From: Phycisphaerae bacterium | GTDB lineage: Bacteria; Planctomycetota; Phycisphaerae; Sedimentisphaerales; Anaerobacaceae | Length of the DNA: 64,000 nucleotides | Direction: 5' to 3' | NCBI GenBank assembly: GCA_030619925.1 | Contig: JAUXAL010000002.1 | Location: 32,405 to 96,404, forward strand | Shown here: one piece after another, positions 34,501 through 43,548 of the stretch | Position numbering within the stretch: the stretch's first letter is position 1 | Layout of the letters: each line of letters begins with the position of its first letter | The notes under the pieces: generated by a model | Databases searched by the model: none | Seen by the model: the letters and a program-made list of their open reading frames with translations, nothing else | Told to the model about the DNA's origin: nothing | Translations under genes and position numbers: made by a program

Positions 34501-36340
34501 CGTAGTAACCGTTGAGTTTGGTATTAAGATAGCATATGCATGGGTGCGGAGTCAGGTAGAGCATCCCGTTGCAGGGCACAAATCCGTGCAGACATGCACC
34601 GCGCGCCCAGTGATTGAGGCTGTTATGCCCCGTCTCGTAGTTGATGAATTCCGCCCCGCGACGTGAAGCTATGAAAAACCGCTCCGTTGCCTTTGCGCGA
34701 TAACAGCGATGGTGGTGATCGGTTTGGAGTGTCTTATTGGTGGAGAATCTTCGTCTGATTTTGCCGGTCTGCAGATCAAGCCCGATGAGGAAGTAGTCGA
34801 TGTTTGATTTGTCCAGGCGGTGTCCCGTCCTCCAGTCATTATCCTCGACAACCGTATACTCGTGAATCCAGACCTTGCCATCGACCACAAACACATCAGG
34901 TTGCCAGTTGTGAGCCCACCCGCCGTAGGGGTACTTCCAGAGCAGTTTGCCGTGCGCAGCACTGAAGGCGTACAGGGTACCAGGGAAGCTGTGCCAACCC
35001 CTCTTCGGTTCCCAAGTGGGCTGTGCCAGCAGAATCACACCATCCTGGTATACAAGCACGCATTGATCGCTGTAGCGGATGAAATAACTGGTTATCAGGT
35101 ATTCCTTGGCCTTAGGACGGGCAATCCGCCAGTTCTGCCGGCCTGTACCCAGATCCAGGCTCACGATTGCACTTTGATCCATCAGAAACACCTGCTTCTT
35201 GCCGGCGACCAGTTCCAGACGCCCAAACGGTGCGGCACCATCGGTCTTTGCCTGAAGCCCGGAGTATGCTCCCTTATCCCAGAGTTTCTTCCCTGACTCC
35301 AAATCGATCACGCAGACACTTCTTCTGACGGCCTCCCTTCTGTCTTCGCTCGGTTTGGGGGCTTCATGGCCTATCGACAGGACGAGTCTACCGTCCTGAT
35401 GGATAATCTCATCGGTGCGCTCCGTGCCCTTTAGAACCCTTAGAACCTTGCCCGTGGCAGCATCGATTTCAGACACCGGAGCACTGAATCCCAAAGTGAC
35501 GTAGACGCGATCTCCCGCAGCAACAAGACGCTTGGGCAACTGCGGCGGCTGATTAAAACGTCCCTCCCATGCGGTATTCCAGGTTTTCCACCCCCACTCC
35601 TTGATGGCTATTTTCCACAGCAGAACTCCGCTGAAGGCATCCCGGGCCACCAGGTACCAGTTATCAGGCAGTTCCCCGGCATTTGCGCTCGTCTGTGCCG
35701 CATCCTCGATAATGAACATCCGACCTCGGGAAGAAACCATCGCGCTGGTGCTCGGCACCAAATTGTGATGGCGCTGCCAGACCGGATCAGCAACCCACTG
35801 GATGCGACGAGGGGAGTCGACCACTTTGTCGCGTGCAACTGCATTCCCATCGGCGGAATGCTGCCAGTGCGTCCACTCGTCGATATCGTCAGGCCAGGGC
35901 TTGGTTGTTTTTATCCATTTGCCACCGGACTTGACATAGGCCACTCCCAGCGGTCGCAGCACGCGTATGACTTCGTTCATGGAAACACGATTAGGCTTAT
36001 CCACAACCACAAGGCCGGCCAGATTGTCGGTGTAAGGAAGGGCCAGCCCATTCCACGGCTGGACAGACACGGGGCCGTAAAGGCCGAGCGATTGAATATA
36101 GCGGCGAGCGGTTTCGATGTCCTTCGTGTCGGTATCTAAGCCGTGAACGATATACCGTTCATTGTCCCGCAAGGCGGCCGTCAGCCGGCCGTCGCCACAA
36201 TCAATGTGGACAATCAGTCCACCCTTGACGCCGGTTTGCTCCAGAATTTCCCGGCCGGATTGGCCATGAGCTTCAAGCAATGAATTCGAAGCCAAAATCA
36301 ACAGCAATATTACGAGTCTACTGAACTGGTCTTTTTTCAT
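31562..36340 (-). CDS. Methyltransferase-like / PQQ beta-propeller / DNRLRE giant secreted protein
   Basis: 1592 residues with an N-terminal signal (LVILLLILASNSLLEAHG). About 30-150: a Rossmann methyltransferase-like segment (GGLIVHIDCGDGRLTAALRD, EVIRVLRPLGVAYVK). About 160-1080: PQQ-like beta-propeller repeats (VYVTLGFSAPVSEIDAATGK, LYAFSAAHGKLLWKYPYGGW, VWDFTAGGRVDTPPTIYKG). About 1100-1300: a DNRLRE-type beta-sandwich (RFDLSRLPCEKVQAAKVRLY, DWTEGASLCEE, LVIEGTPGKP). The last ~270 residues are helical and unrecognised. ATG 36340 is chosen because AGGA lies 9 bases upstream; ATG 36349 is an alternative but the site is too close. It is 24 bases from the heparinase gene, so probably the same transcript. 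Function unknown; possibly a surface dehydrogenase-like or binding scaffold. Confidence 0.8.
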   Translation of the reverse strand: MKKDQFSRLVILLLILASNSLLEAHGQSGREILEQTGVKGGLIVHIDCGDGRLTAALRDNERYIVHGLDTDTKDIETARRYIQSLGLYGPVSVQPWNGLALPYTDNLAGLVVVDKPNRVSMNEVIRVLRPLGVAYVKSGGKWIKTTKPWPDDIDEWTHWQHSADGNAVARDKVVDSPRRIQWVADPVWQRHHNLVPSTSAMVSSRGRMFIIEDAAQTSANAGELPDNWYLVARDAFSGVLLWKIAIKEWGWKTWNTAWEGRFNQPPQLPKRLVAAGDRVYVTLGFSAPVSEIDAATGKVLRVLKGTERTDEIIHQDGRLVLSIGHEAPKPSEDRREAVRRSVCVIDLESGKKLWDKGAYSGLQAKTDGAAPFGRLELVAGKKQVFLMDQSAIVSLDLGTGRQNWRIARPKAKEYLITSYFIRYSDQCVLVYQDGVILLAQPTWEPKRGWHSFPGTLYAFSAAHGKLLWKYPYGGWAHNWQPDVFVVDGKVWIHEYTVVEDNDWRTGHRLDKSNIDYFLIGLDLQTGKIRRRFSTNKTLQTDHHHRCYRAKATERFFIASRRGAEFINYETGHNSLNHWARGACLHGFVPCNGMLYLTPHPCICYLNTKLNGYYALAPKSDRVASAQTTDSAAFELGPAYGQAYAGNGEAANANDWPTFRHDASRSGSTRASVSHNLKLCWEAAVGGKLTPPVVAGGKVFVASIDEHRVVALTESNGRQVRRGLGGQVWDFTAGGRVDTPPTIYKGLVLFGSADGWVYCLRESDGRLVWRRRLAPEARLIGARDQLESAWPVHGSILVKDDIAYAAAGRSSYLDSGIFLYELDPVTGKILKKRTLYSPDPETDEMIPPDIFVDRKTLQGTKSDILVSAGSGIFMRRERVFGDDTNPMPYLFAGGGFRDENWFNRVSWEVGPVGKSQLLVFTGKRAYGVRAYLGKRLAKSFQRGNKGHGLWAGEWNLDCRQTSLAPLRDSDSKNKVKELWSENVSVRFNALAAAGEILFAAGAIDTIDPADPLAPFEGRADSKLWAVNGKDGRKLSEYHLEGSPVYDGMAVTEGRVFVAMKTGKVICFASNGEMGDVMQVAEPAAAPAMSSEKAPGHAKTYVISDPQDIEDVALRDREFADWNFGGGIVLEAGFMPGLYEEHHCVSLLRFDLSRLPCEKVQAAKVRLYKPKCTVQMRSAKIGIYELTSANTDWTEGASLCEEEATASCWSHLRKEKSWAGAKGCSRKGVDFLTPVLDIQTAPDDCGQWMEFDIPIELVQRWLDHPEQNSGLYIKPMNEKMEWGDHVYFYSSEHSSGKGPQLVIEGTPGKPRIETEKQVRKKRKHMFPPSDAVFDKWLAEADNRYVRWTKECNMTREQAKIIYYYDVTVRGEMLMPNCRVPLTEYIVRLDTFIPKGDEKAARDILKNVRKRLLYWEYIREANWYDAGPLADVLTPLQLGTLWGKCIFGNMLKKYTNSSWKRLSPDELEAEIEGTVKKTRERLELTTEQAKIIDPLVAKYERLEHWYVENFMDDLMKIQEFIKQGRDDEAMFNLVKSLHMNHELFLYFQSWYNTPRWSLYMEQTAPIPLAKIFVNGRRKEYNPERTQRQIDHAKRY

Positions 36341-36364
36341 CTTATCCATTCCTGGACAGAGGTT

Positions 36365-38878
36365 TTATTCTGGACGTATCGCCGGTACATCCACAACAAA
36401 ATCCGCGTCCCGCGCGTACGGCGAATTCGGGTTGAAACTGATGACTTCATCGGCCACACGGACGGTGAAATCATCGAGACGTTCAATAGCAACGACCGCC
36501 TCTCCCGGCTGTGCAGGATATATAACCGCAAGGAAACGCCACTGCTGGGTAGGAACGGTATTACTAATCCACAGGTTATGGGCGCAGAGGATATCGCCTC
36601 TTCGCCATTGACGATAATCTTCGCCGGTAAACGGATTCACAAAGGCTTCGGTCCCAATACGGTCGTCAAGGTTGAGTCTTTCCGGATGGGCCAAGTGTCG
36701 CAGGCGCACCCTTACGTCGCCGACAGCATAATCAATTGTAAAGGTGCTTTCATCAAAGTCAAATGGCTCTTGCGGCAAAATATGATATAGCCAGGTATAA
36801 GTGGCCGGCTGAGAGCAGCTCAGGTCGTCATAGATTACGAAATATCGGCCGCGCAGAAAAAGGACATGCCGGATGAAGTAATCCAGATAGGGCAAGGCTC
36901 TCTTCTGATATACATCGTCCAACGGCAGCGACCATCGTGAATACTTGCCCGGCGCGCGAGGATAGCAGCGGGTGGCGTCACCGGCGAAATAGACGTAATC
37001 TTCGCCGCGAGAAAAGGCGGCGATGCGTCCGTAGGTGGGATAGAGCTGGCCGGCTGACGGTTGCGCCTGTCCCAGGCCGTCCACCAAGATTGTGTTATGA
37101 CTCATAGTGTGATACGCATAGGCATCACGATTGGCCGAACTCCCGCCGCCGTGATTCAGCATTTGCCCGTAAGCATGCAGCTGGAAAGACCCGTCGGAGT
37201 TAAATGAGTGGCCGTAACCGCCGCGAGGACGACACTGAAAGATAATACCCAGGCCGTTCTCGTAGGTGGAGCGCAGGCTCGGAGGACCGGTGGCGGCCAT
37301 GACCCAACCGGCGATGGGAAACAGACCAACGGTATCATTTTCGGGTTCGCCCTGGGGCTCATCATAGTACGCAGGCAGTACGTACTCGATCCAGGGACGG
37401 AATGTGGAGAACTCTTCGCCGCCGTATTGCTGCCAATTCAGCAGGAAGCGGCCGTCACCGGTTAAGTAGGCGAATTTGCGAAAGTGCGCCAGGTGATTGC
37501 GCTGGGAAGCGTCCGCCTGGTTGCCCCAGGCATGATGGCCCATACCGACCGGAATGATGCGGCGGAAAAATTCTCCAATGCGTATGTAGTACGGATTGCG
37601 TCCGAGGTGGGCTTGAGACAGTGACGTGTCAAAATACATTGTGGCATTCATCAACCACTTGCATTTTGAGGTGCCGTAGCCGGCGCCTTCATTCCATGCC
37701 TCGTCGAAACCATGTCCGCAGGTTACGCCAATCAAATAATTGAGGATTAGGTCGAACCATTCGCGCCCGACCTGGCTGTGTTCGTAAAGCGCCAGACCAC
37801 ATACGGCGGTGTCCATGGCAGCTTCGTAACCATGACTACTAAGCATCCCGGACATCCCACCGGCCCTTACCAGGGGCTGGCCCGTTTCTTTGTCTCTGCG
37901 GTTTTGGTTCTTCCAGGAAAAGTCATTCATAATGTGATTGACGCGCCATTCGAGAGAGCTAATCATGATCTGTCGTTCTGTTAAAGTAAGATCAGGATAG
38001 AGCCAATCGAACAGCAGGGCCAGGAACTCATTTCCCTGAGTGGCGTCTTCGCTGCCGTCGCCTCCCAAACCTTCTGGTGAGGCCCGCCCGCCGGGTGGGT
38101 AGCTCGCCCAGGTTACGGCACGAGATTTTACCCCAGCATACCGGTCGTCGCCGGTCATTCGCCAGACAAAACACACCGTCACCAAATCGCGGGCGATGGT
38201 ATAGAACTCCTGTGCGGGGTTGGCTGCGCGATCTGTTGCAGGAAAATTGCTCCACCAGCGCTTTTGCATGATCTGGTCCGCCTGAAGGCGCATAGAACGT
38301 AGAGCAGCTCTGGAACCACCGTCTGTTTCGGCCAATTGACGGATACGATTTATATTCCCGGCGTTGAACAGGATGCGAGGATGCCCGAGCCGGGCCAGAG
38401 GGAGGTAGGCTAATGCCGAACGGTCCCAGGCCGTCGCATCCTCGGAGATGATGAACGAGCGGATTTTGCTCCATTGTACACGGCCGGGTCCAACGTCATA
38501 ACCTACGCGCCAGTACCAGCGATTCTGCTCCTGGGTCGGGCCTTTGACTAAGGCCGGTAGGATGTTGTGAAAGTTGTAAGGGCAGGTAACGTTTACAACA
38601 GGATTTGAGCAATCCGGATTCGACGATATCTGGAGATTAAACATATGCAACGCATCGCGGAAATTATTGGGCCGACCCGGCCAATACGGCCAGCTCATCC
38701 GTGGAGGATTTAGGCGGACCGTCTCGCCGTCCGCCGGGCGCCAGTTTACATACCTACTGTAATGACTGCGGGGATTCTCTGGCACAATGGCTTCGGAGCC
38801 GATATGTACAGACTGGGCAAGCCCTTGTCCCTGTACAATCAACAATTGCAGCATTATAAGACCGATAGAGTTTCTCAT
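36365..38878 (-). CDS. Heparinase II/III-family polysaccharide lyase (DUF4962-type)
   Basis: 837 residues with a signal peptide (MRNSIGLIMLQLLIVQGQGLA). N-terminal Fn3/DUF4962-like part (PPRMSWPYWPGRPNNF), helical toroid with GHPRILFN, SSHGYEAAMDTAVCGLALYE and HGFDEAWNEGAGYG, then the C-terminal beta-sandwich with the family segment YHTMSHNTILVDGLGQ. Family members are secreted lyases that break uronic-acid-containing polysaccharides by beta-elimination; the Tyr and His residues in these segments are candidates for the catalytic pair. AAAGG precedes ATG 38878. It lies between the PQQ-propeller gene and a sugar-esterase gene, all in one direction, consistent with a polysaccharide-degrading group. 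Confidence 0.87.
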   Translation of the reverse strand: MRNSIGLIMLQLLIVQGQGLAQSVHIGSEAIVPENPRSHYSRYVNWRPADGETVRLNPPRMSWPYWPGRPNNFRDALHMFNLQISSNPDCSNPVVNVTCPYNFHNILPALVKGPTQEQNRWYWRVGYDVGPGRVQWSKIRSFIISEDATAWDRSALAYLPLARLGHPRILFNAGNINRIRQLAETDGGSRAALRSMRLQADQIMQKRWWSNFPATDRAANPAQEFYTIARDLVTVCFVWRMTGDDRYAGVKSRAVTWASYPPGGRASPEGLGGDGSEDATQGNEFLALLFDWLYPDLTLTERQIMISSLEWRVNHIMNDFSWKNQNRRDKETGQPLVRAGGMSGMLSSHGYEAAMDTAVCGLALYEHSQVGREWFDLILNYLIGVTCGHGFDEAWNEGAGYGTSKCKWLMNATMYFDTSLSQAHLGRNPYYIRIGEFFRRIIPVGMGHHAWGNQADASQRNHLAHFRKFAYLTGDGRFLLNWQQYGGEEFSTFRPWIEYVLPAYYDEPQGEPENDTVGLFPIAGWVMAATGPPSLRSTYENGLGIIFQCRPRGGYGHSFNSDGSFQLHAYGQMLNHGGGSSANRDAYAYHTMSHNTILVDGLGQAQPSAGQLYPTYGRIAAFSRGEDYVYFAGDATRCYPRAPGKYSRWSLPLDDVYQKRALPYLDYFIRHVLFLRGRYFVIYDDLSCSQPATYTWLYHILPQEPFDFDESTFTIDYAVGDVRVRLRHLAHPERLNLDDRIGTEAFVNPFTGEDYRQWRRGDILCAHNLWISNTVPTQQWRFLAVIYPAQPGEAVVAIERLDDFTVRVADEVISFNPNSPYARDADFVVDVPAIRPE

Positions 38879-38964
38879 AACTAACCTTTCATGTAGTCTT
38901 CATCGAACTGTTTTATCTTAAGATAAATCCGCCGATGCGTGTGGCGGATAAATCTGTACCTTCC

Positions 38965-40698
38965 TCAATCCAATTTTGATTGTCGCCAACGCGTTGATTG
39001 CAGAAGAAATCCTTCGGCCCGCATCCACTCAAGCCACCGCTGGCACCACGCTGAAACGGGCCGGCCACGTTGACGCATGCCAAAACCGTGTCCACCCTTT
39101 GAGTACACGTGCAGTTCGGCAGGCACATCTGCCTTTCGCAAGGCAAGATAAAAGCGAATACTGTGCTCGACCGACAAACCGTCGTCGTGCGCATGAACCA
39201 GAAACGTCGGCGGCGTTTGCGAGGTGACTCTCGTCTCGAGCGAGTACTCGGTGACCAGTCTGTCGTTCAGGTCCTCACCCAGCATCCGCTCCAAGAGCCC
39301 TGCGGGCCGATTGCCTTGGAGTGCGAGTGATATGAGCGGATAAATGGGCGCGATGAAATCAGGCCGGCAACTAACGCGGCGGATCGGATCGTCCGCGTTT
39401 GGATCGCCTTCATCGAACAGCGTGCCGGCAGCGGCGGCCAAATATCCGCCTGCCGAGAATCCCATCACGCCAATTTGCTTTGGGTCAATATTCCACTCGC
39501 CCGCGTTATGGCGCACCATACGGATCGCACGCTGCATGTCCGGAATCGACCCGTTGGGCACGTACAATCGAACATCCGGATCCGGCAGTCGGTATTTGAC
39601 GACGGCTCCAGCGACGCCGTGCGACCGCAACCAGCGCGCCACGTCATGCCCTTCCTTGTCGATAGCCAGGTGGCTAAAGCCGCCACCCGGACAGATAACA
39701 ACCGCGATCCCAGTGGCCTTGCGTTGATCCGGCAGATAAACCCTCAGCGTCGGCCTGGTTACACCGCGTACCGACCGGTCACGGATCGTGTCCGTACCAT
39801 CGGTGACCGTTCGGTCGCGATACTCTTCCTTGAGCGTACTGCCGGCCGAACCGGGAGCAACACTCGGCCAAATCGGAATCTCAAGCTCCTCAGCAATCGC
39901 GACATGGCTGGCCGGCAACAATCTGTATATCTTCAGATGCCCATACTCGCAGCGCAAGGTGTGTCCCATCTGTCGCAGGCCGATCCAGCCGGAGTGCTGG
40001 TGAATGGGTCCGAACTTTTCCCCATCGTCATCAAATGCAAGCGCGACCAAGCCGTCGACCATTACACGGATCTTTCCGCCACGTTTGTAGATATGAACCG
40101 TTTGAAACGCATCCGGGTCACCCGCAACGATATAGTCTTTGCCCGATGATACCAGGTGAAAACCTCGGTTCTTACGCAGGTTCGAGAAGCCTCGCTCCGC
40201 CGCCCAATAGGAGACGTGATAGTTGTTTAAATCACCGCTGTGGTACTGCTTGAAGATTCCGTTGCGTTTCTGCAAAGACGGATCGAAGATACTCTTGCCG
40301 TTGACACCACGGGCATTGAAGAAAACAATGTTCAGTCCTTGCTTGCGATCCTGTGGTCGGACCGTAAACTCAAGCAGGAAATCGGCTGGAACTTCCTTCG
40401 TCAGCCAGCAGACCAGATGATTCCGGTCGTCGGACGTCGGCTCGCTTTGCAGCACCAGGTTGCCATCGGCGATGCTCATTCCCTTGCCGCCTTCAAGCCG
40501 CCAGTCGCGCAGTACCGCCTCATCGTCAAACGAGGCTTCGTACACGGGATTGGTGTAATCGACGTCTGCTGGCTTGTACGGCTTACCCACCAGAGGATGT
40601 TGCTGCGCGGCGTTCTCCACCGTGACTGCCGTTCTAACCAGAAGCGCGACAACCATGGTTACAATCCAATAACAGAAACGGTGACTTGCCATTTTCAT
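38965..40698 (-). CDS. DUF1961 / alpha-beta hydrolase (sugar esterase-like) fusion
   Basis: 577 residues, exported (signal about 3-30). Residues about 50-250 match a DUF1961-type concanavalin-like domain (YEASFDDEAVLRDWRLEGGK, LEFTVRPQDRKQGLNIVFFN, GWIGLRQMGHTLRCEYGHLK). The second half is an alpha/beta hydrolase of the acetylxylan-esterase/BD-FAE kind: oxyanion HGGG-like ICPGGGFSHLA, nucleophile elbow GFSAGGYLAA, Asp in HAHDDGLS and His in KGGHGFG. It would remove ester groups from polysaccharide while the first domain binds. GGAGGAA lies just before ATG 40698, so this start is preferred to the upstream in-frame ATG 40713. Head of the heparinase/PQQ gene run. Confidence 0.87.
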   Translation of the reverse strand: MKMASHRFCYWIVTMVVALLVRTAVTVENAAQQHPLVGKPYKPADVDYTNPVYEASFDDEAVLRDWRLEGGKGMSIADGNLVLQSEPTSDDRNHLVCWLTKEVPADFLLEFTVRPQDRKQGLNIVFFNARGVNGKSIFDPSLQKRNGIFKQYHSGDLNNYHVSYWAAERGFSNLRKNRGFHLVSSGKDYIVAGDPDAFQTVHIYKRGGKIRVMVDGLVALAFDDDGEKFGPIHQHSGWIGLRQMGHTLRCEYGHLKIYRLLPASHVAIAEELEIPIWPSVAPGSAGSTLKEEYRDRTVTDGTDTIRDRSVRGVTRPTLRVYLPDQRKATGIAVVICPGGGFSHLAIDKEGHDVARWLRSHGVAGAVVKYRLPDPDVRLYVPNGSIPDMQRAIRMVRHNAGEWNIDPKQIGVMGFSAGGYLAAAAGTLFDEGDPNADDPIRRVSCRPDFIAPIYPLISLALQGNRPAGLLERMLGEDLNDRLVTEYSLETRVTSQTPPTFLVHAHDDGLSVEHSIRFYLALRKADVPAELHVYSKGGHGFGMRQRGRPVSAWCQRWLEWMRAEGFLLQSTRWRQSKLD

Positions 40699-40864
40699 AG
40701 AACTTCCTCCCATCAAGACTCTTTATCAATCCACTGTATGGTCATGGTGCGATTTCTTGAGGAAATCGCCTCCCGGTCCGTGGCGGGTAAGAAAAAAACG
40801 TTAAACGTTACGGTCACTCTTGTCAGCATTGTTCTGTAGTTTCTCGAACAATTATGTCTTCAAA

Positions 40865-42637
40865 TCACTCATCGAGCCGCCTGACGACAACATCGCCGAT
40901 AGTGTCTTCTTGGCTGCGAGGCACGTATGGCTTTGCTTGCTCCTGTACCCAGACATTCAGCTTTGCTTTGCCGGCGACTAATGGGAATATGGCTCGGTTC
41001 TGCCCTTGGCTAAGCGGCCTACTCATAGTCTTGTCATTGATTTTCACATAGATTCGGCCAGCTTCGGTCGACAGCCCTCTGTTGATGGTGAACTCGTATT
41101 TTCCGCCGCGCTCGATGTAAACGGGCCATCCGGTTGGTTTTTGGTCGATATAGGTTGAATCCTGATAACGGCACAGATACGTCGGGTTCTCAGCATCGGA
41201 GCCCAGATGGATATAACCGGGGGTGAACTGCCGTGAGCTTCTAACATCATCGAACCAGGCGTCATAATCGGTCTTCAGTTCTGCCAAGACTTCCGGGTAG
41301 CGCTTAGCGACATTGTTTTGTTCGCCAGGGTCAGTCGCCAGGTCGTAAAGCTCAAGAACAGGATTATCTTTGGAAGTCTCAAGTTTTCTATCGTTGAATG
41401 TGTCTGGGTAACCGACCATTTTGAACCTCTGTGTTACCACGGCGCAGTTCTGATAGCGATGTGGCGTCAGACCGCGATGACACTGGAAGAACAACTTACG
41501 CTGTGGCCAGTGTATGTTCTCAGCTTCCAGTAAGGGCAGCAAGCTGACGCCATCGGCTGCAGGTTCGGCTGGGAGTCTTAGGCCGCAGACGTCCATCAGC
41601 GTCGGCAGGATGTCAATGTGGGAGGCAATTGGGTCGATTTTCAGGCCCTTCGCTGGAAAGCGAGCTTGCCATTGCACGAAACACGGCACGCGCAGACCAC
41701 CTTCATATACCGATGGCTGCCCCCGCCCCCGAAAGCCGGCTGTGTTTATTCGCACATTCCCATCGTCAGTGAGGAAAATAATCAGGGTGTTTTTTCTCAG
41801 ACCTAATTCATCGAGTTTATGGAGTAGGCGGGCGAAGTTTTCATCAAGGTTGGTTATCATTCCGTATACGGTCGCAGTTCTATCGTCCAGGCCCATTGCC
41901 TTGTATGGCTCGCTGTATTTGGAATGGATCTCGAGGCCGACCTCCCGTGAAGTGTGAGCCACGTTGGTAGGCAAGTATACAAAGAACCGGCGGTTGCGAT
42001 TGTCGGCGATGAACTCCATGGCAGCCTGAAAGAATATGTCCGTGCAGTATCCCCGTTTCTTTACCCGTCGGCCATTGCTCCGCAACACAGGGTCGAAATA
42101 GCTGTTGGGCTTATCGGGCACCTGTCCCAGCCGGCCCGATTTATGAATGAGGATACTGTCGAAGCCCTGGTCCTGAGGGCGCATTGGATAATTGTCACCT
42201 AAGTGCCACTTGCCGAAGACGCCGGTAACATAGCCCGCCGTCTTGAGATATTCGGCAACAGTGATCTCGTCACCGTGCATCTTGGCGCCGCCGCGGGAAG
42301 TGTGGATGACACCCGTGCGATAGGGGTAGCGGCCGGTCATCAAACTGGCGCGTGTTGGCGCGCACATCGGATTGCAATAGAAACGGCTAAATCGCACACC
42401 TTCTCGGGCAAACCGGTCAAGATGCGGGGTCCTAATCTTGTCATTGCCGTTGATTCCAAATTCTGTAAAGCCCACATTGTCGGCCATTACCAAGATGATA
42501 TTCGGTCTATCCTTCCGCATGAGCAGTGCAAACAGCCGCTTGGATTGCGTGCATCCCTGCAGACCGACAGACGCCATCGCAAAAGCCGCTGTCTTTTTAA
42601 GAAGGACCCGGCGGGTTATTCTATCTAACTCGTTCAT
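40865..42637 (-). CDS. Type I sulfatase, lipoprotein-like
   Basis: 590 residues. N-terminal ITRRVLLKKTAAFAMASVGLQGC has both a twin-arginine-like start and a lipobox Cys at 29. Metal-site segment ILVMADNVGFTEFG; active site C92-A-P-T-R96 with ASLMTG; later GKWHLGDNYPMRPQDQGFD and FLTDDGNVRINTAGFRG. A C-terminal extension after about residue 500 (YEFTINRGLSTEAGRIYVKI) resembles the arylsulfatase tail also found in 48378-50141. The ribosome binding site is GAGGT. The gap to the DUF1961-esterase gene is about 165 bases. It desulfates an unidentified substrate; the Cys needs conversion to formylglycine. Confidence 0.92.
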   Translation of the reverse strand: MNELDRITRRVLLKKTAAFAMASVGLQGCTQSKRLFALLMRKDRPNIILVMADNVGFTEFGINGNDKIRTPHLDRFAREGVRFSRFYCNPMCAPTRASLMTGRYPYRTGVIHTSRGGAKMHGDEITVAEYLKTAGYVTGVFGKWHLGDNYPMRPQDQGFDSILIHKSGRLGQVPDKPNSYFDPVLRSNGRRVKKRGYCTDIFFQAAMEFIADNRNRRFFVYLPTNVAHTSREVGLEIHSKYSEPYKAMGLDDRTATVYGMITNLDENFARLLHKLDELGLRKNTLIIFLTDDGNVRINTAGFRGRGQPSVYEGGLRVPCFVQWQARFPAKGLKIDPIASHIDILPTLMDVCGLRLPAEPAADGVSLLPLLEAENIHWPQRKLFFQCHRGLTPHRYQNCAVVTQRFKMVGYPDTFNDRKLETSKDNPVLELYDLATDPGEQNNVAKRYPEVLAELKTDYDAWFDDVRSSRQFTPGYIHLGSDAENPTYLCRYQDSTYIDQKPTGWPVYIERGGKYEFTINRGLSTEAGRIYVKINDKTMSRPLSQGQNRAIFPLVAGKAKLNVWVQEQAKPYVPRSQEDTIGDVVVRRLDE

Positions 42638-43266
42638 TACCTCATCTTTGAAGCGATCTCACGTGACCGCAAAACGTCAGCCGTCCTCCATCCCAAATAG
42701 AAATGGCGACGAGACGCAAACACCAAGTCTTCTCATGCCAACGTTAGGGCGGGGTACTTGCACTCCGTCCCCGTAGGCCGCTCAAAATTTCAAATGCAAC
42801 CTTCCTCAAGGACGCGCGGGTGTACACCGGTAGTTTATTTGAAGACCAGTATAGGTTTTTGCCGACTTCCAATCAAACTATTATTTCTGACCCTGATTTT
42901 CAGATATGGTCGAAAAAGTTACCGCTCGCACCGAAAAACAATCATCACCGTTATAGCTTGAGGGCCGCCCCTCTGCAGCAAGCCCCGCAATGACTTTTTC
43001 CTGCACCTCTTATTTACCGATAGCGGTTCATGCCAGACCCTTTTGTCAGCAGCGGCCCCGGAACAGCCCAGCCGTCGATGCTCGAGTAATGCGATAGTCT
43101 TGCGGTCATAATAAAGAAGGCCGCCCGAGCATAACAAGTAGATCGCCTGCAAAAATTGCAAGCTTGTTCTTCAAAAAACTCTTGCACAAATCTTACACGA
43201 TTTGTATCACATGTCACCCTTCCCATGAAGTTGCAAAATGTCAATATTCTTGAGATTGTAGCAAAT
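42638..43266. other. Gene-poor region
   Basis: No intact gene. Several 60-80 codon minus-strand frames (for example 42919-43161) have no recognisable family. Near the right end lies copy 2 of the 35-bp dispersed repeat. Confidence 0.45.
43216..43251. repeat. 35-bp dispersed repeat, copy 2
   Basis: Matches 28466-28500 with one additional A (CCCATGAAGTTGC). On the minus strand it contains TTGACATTTTGCAACTTCAT. It lies between the LEPR-XLL remnant and the gene-poor region. Confidence 0.7.
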
Positions 43267-43321
43267 TTACCGGCATAGCAGTCCTCTCTTTCTCGTATGA
43301 TGAAGTACGTTCACAGTTTCG

Positions 43322-43548
43322 TTACGCAACCTCTTCGTGCGTTTCCAGCAATTCCGTGTATTGTGCAACCTCCTGCATACTATCCAGGAACGTATCCCGG
43401 CCTTGGTCAGGTATGACAACATTAAGCAGACTATCCGCTGAAAGTAGGATTCGCGGGGTTCCAGTACCTCCAGTAGTATGGGCTTGAGCGGCTCGGAACT
43501 TGTATTCCGAGATGCCCTCCACTCTTTGATGTGCTTAAATATTCCCAA
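43322..43548 (-). pseudogene. Decayed N-terminus of a LEPR-XLL surface protein
   Basis: A TTG start (43548) with GAGGAG a few bases upstream opens MGIFKHIKEW and leads to PILLEVLEPR; in the next frame the sequence continues as TPRILLSADSLLNVVIPDQG and stops at 43322. LEPR followed by x-L-L-S-A is the leader motif of very large planctomycete surface proteins (LEPR-XLL domain). Here the motif is split by a frame change inside the Arg-Ile step (equivalent to a 2-base gain or a 1-base loss), and the body of the protein is missing. The intact ribosome binding site and start argue for recent decay rather than chance resemblance. Confidence 0.6.
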
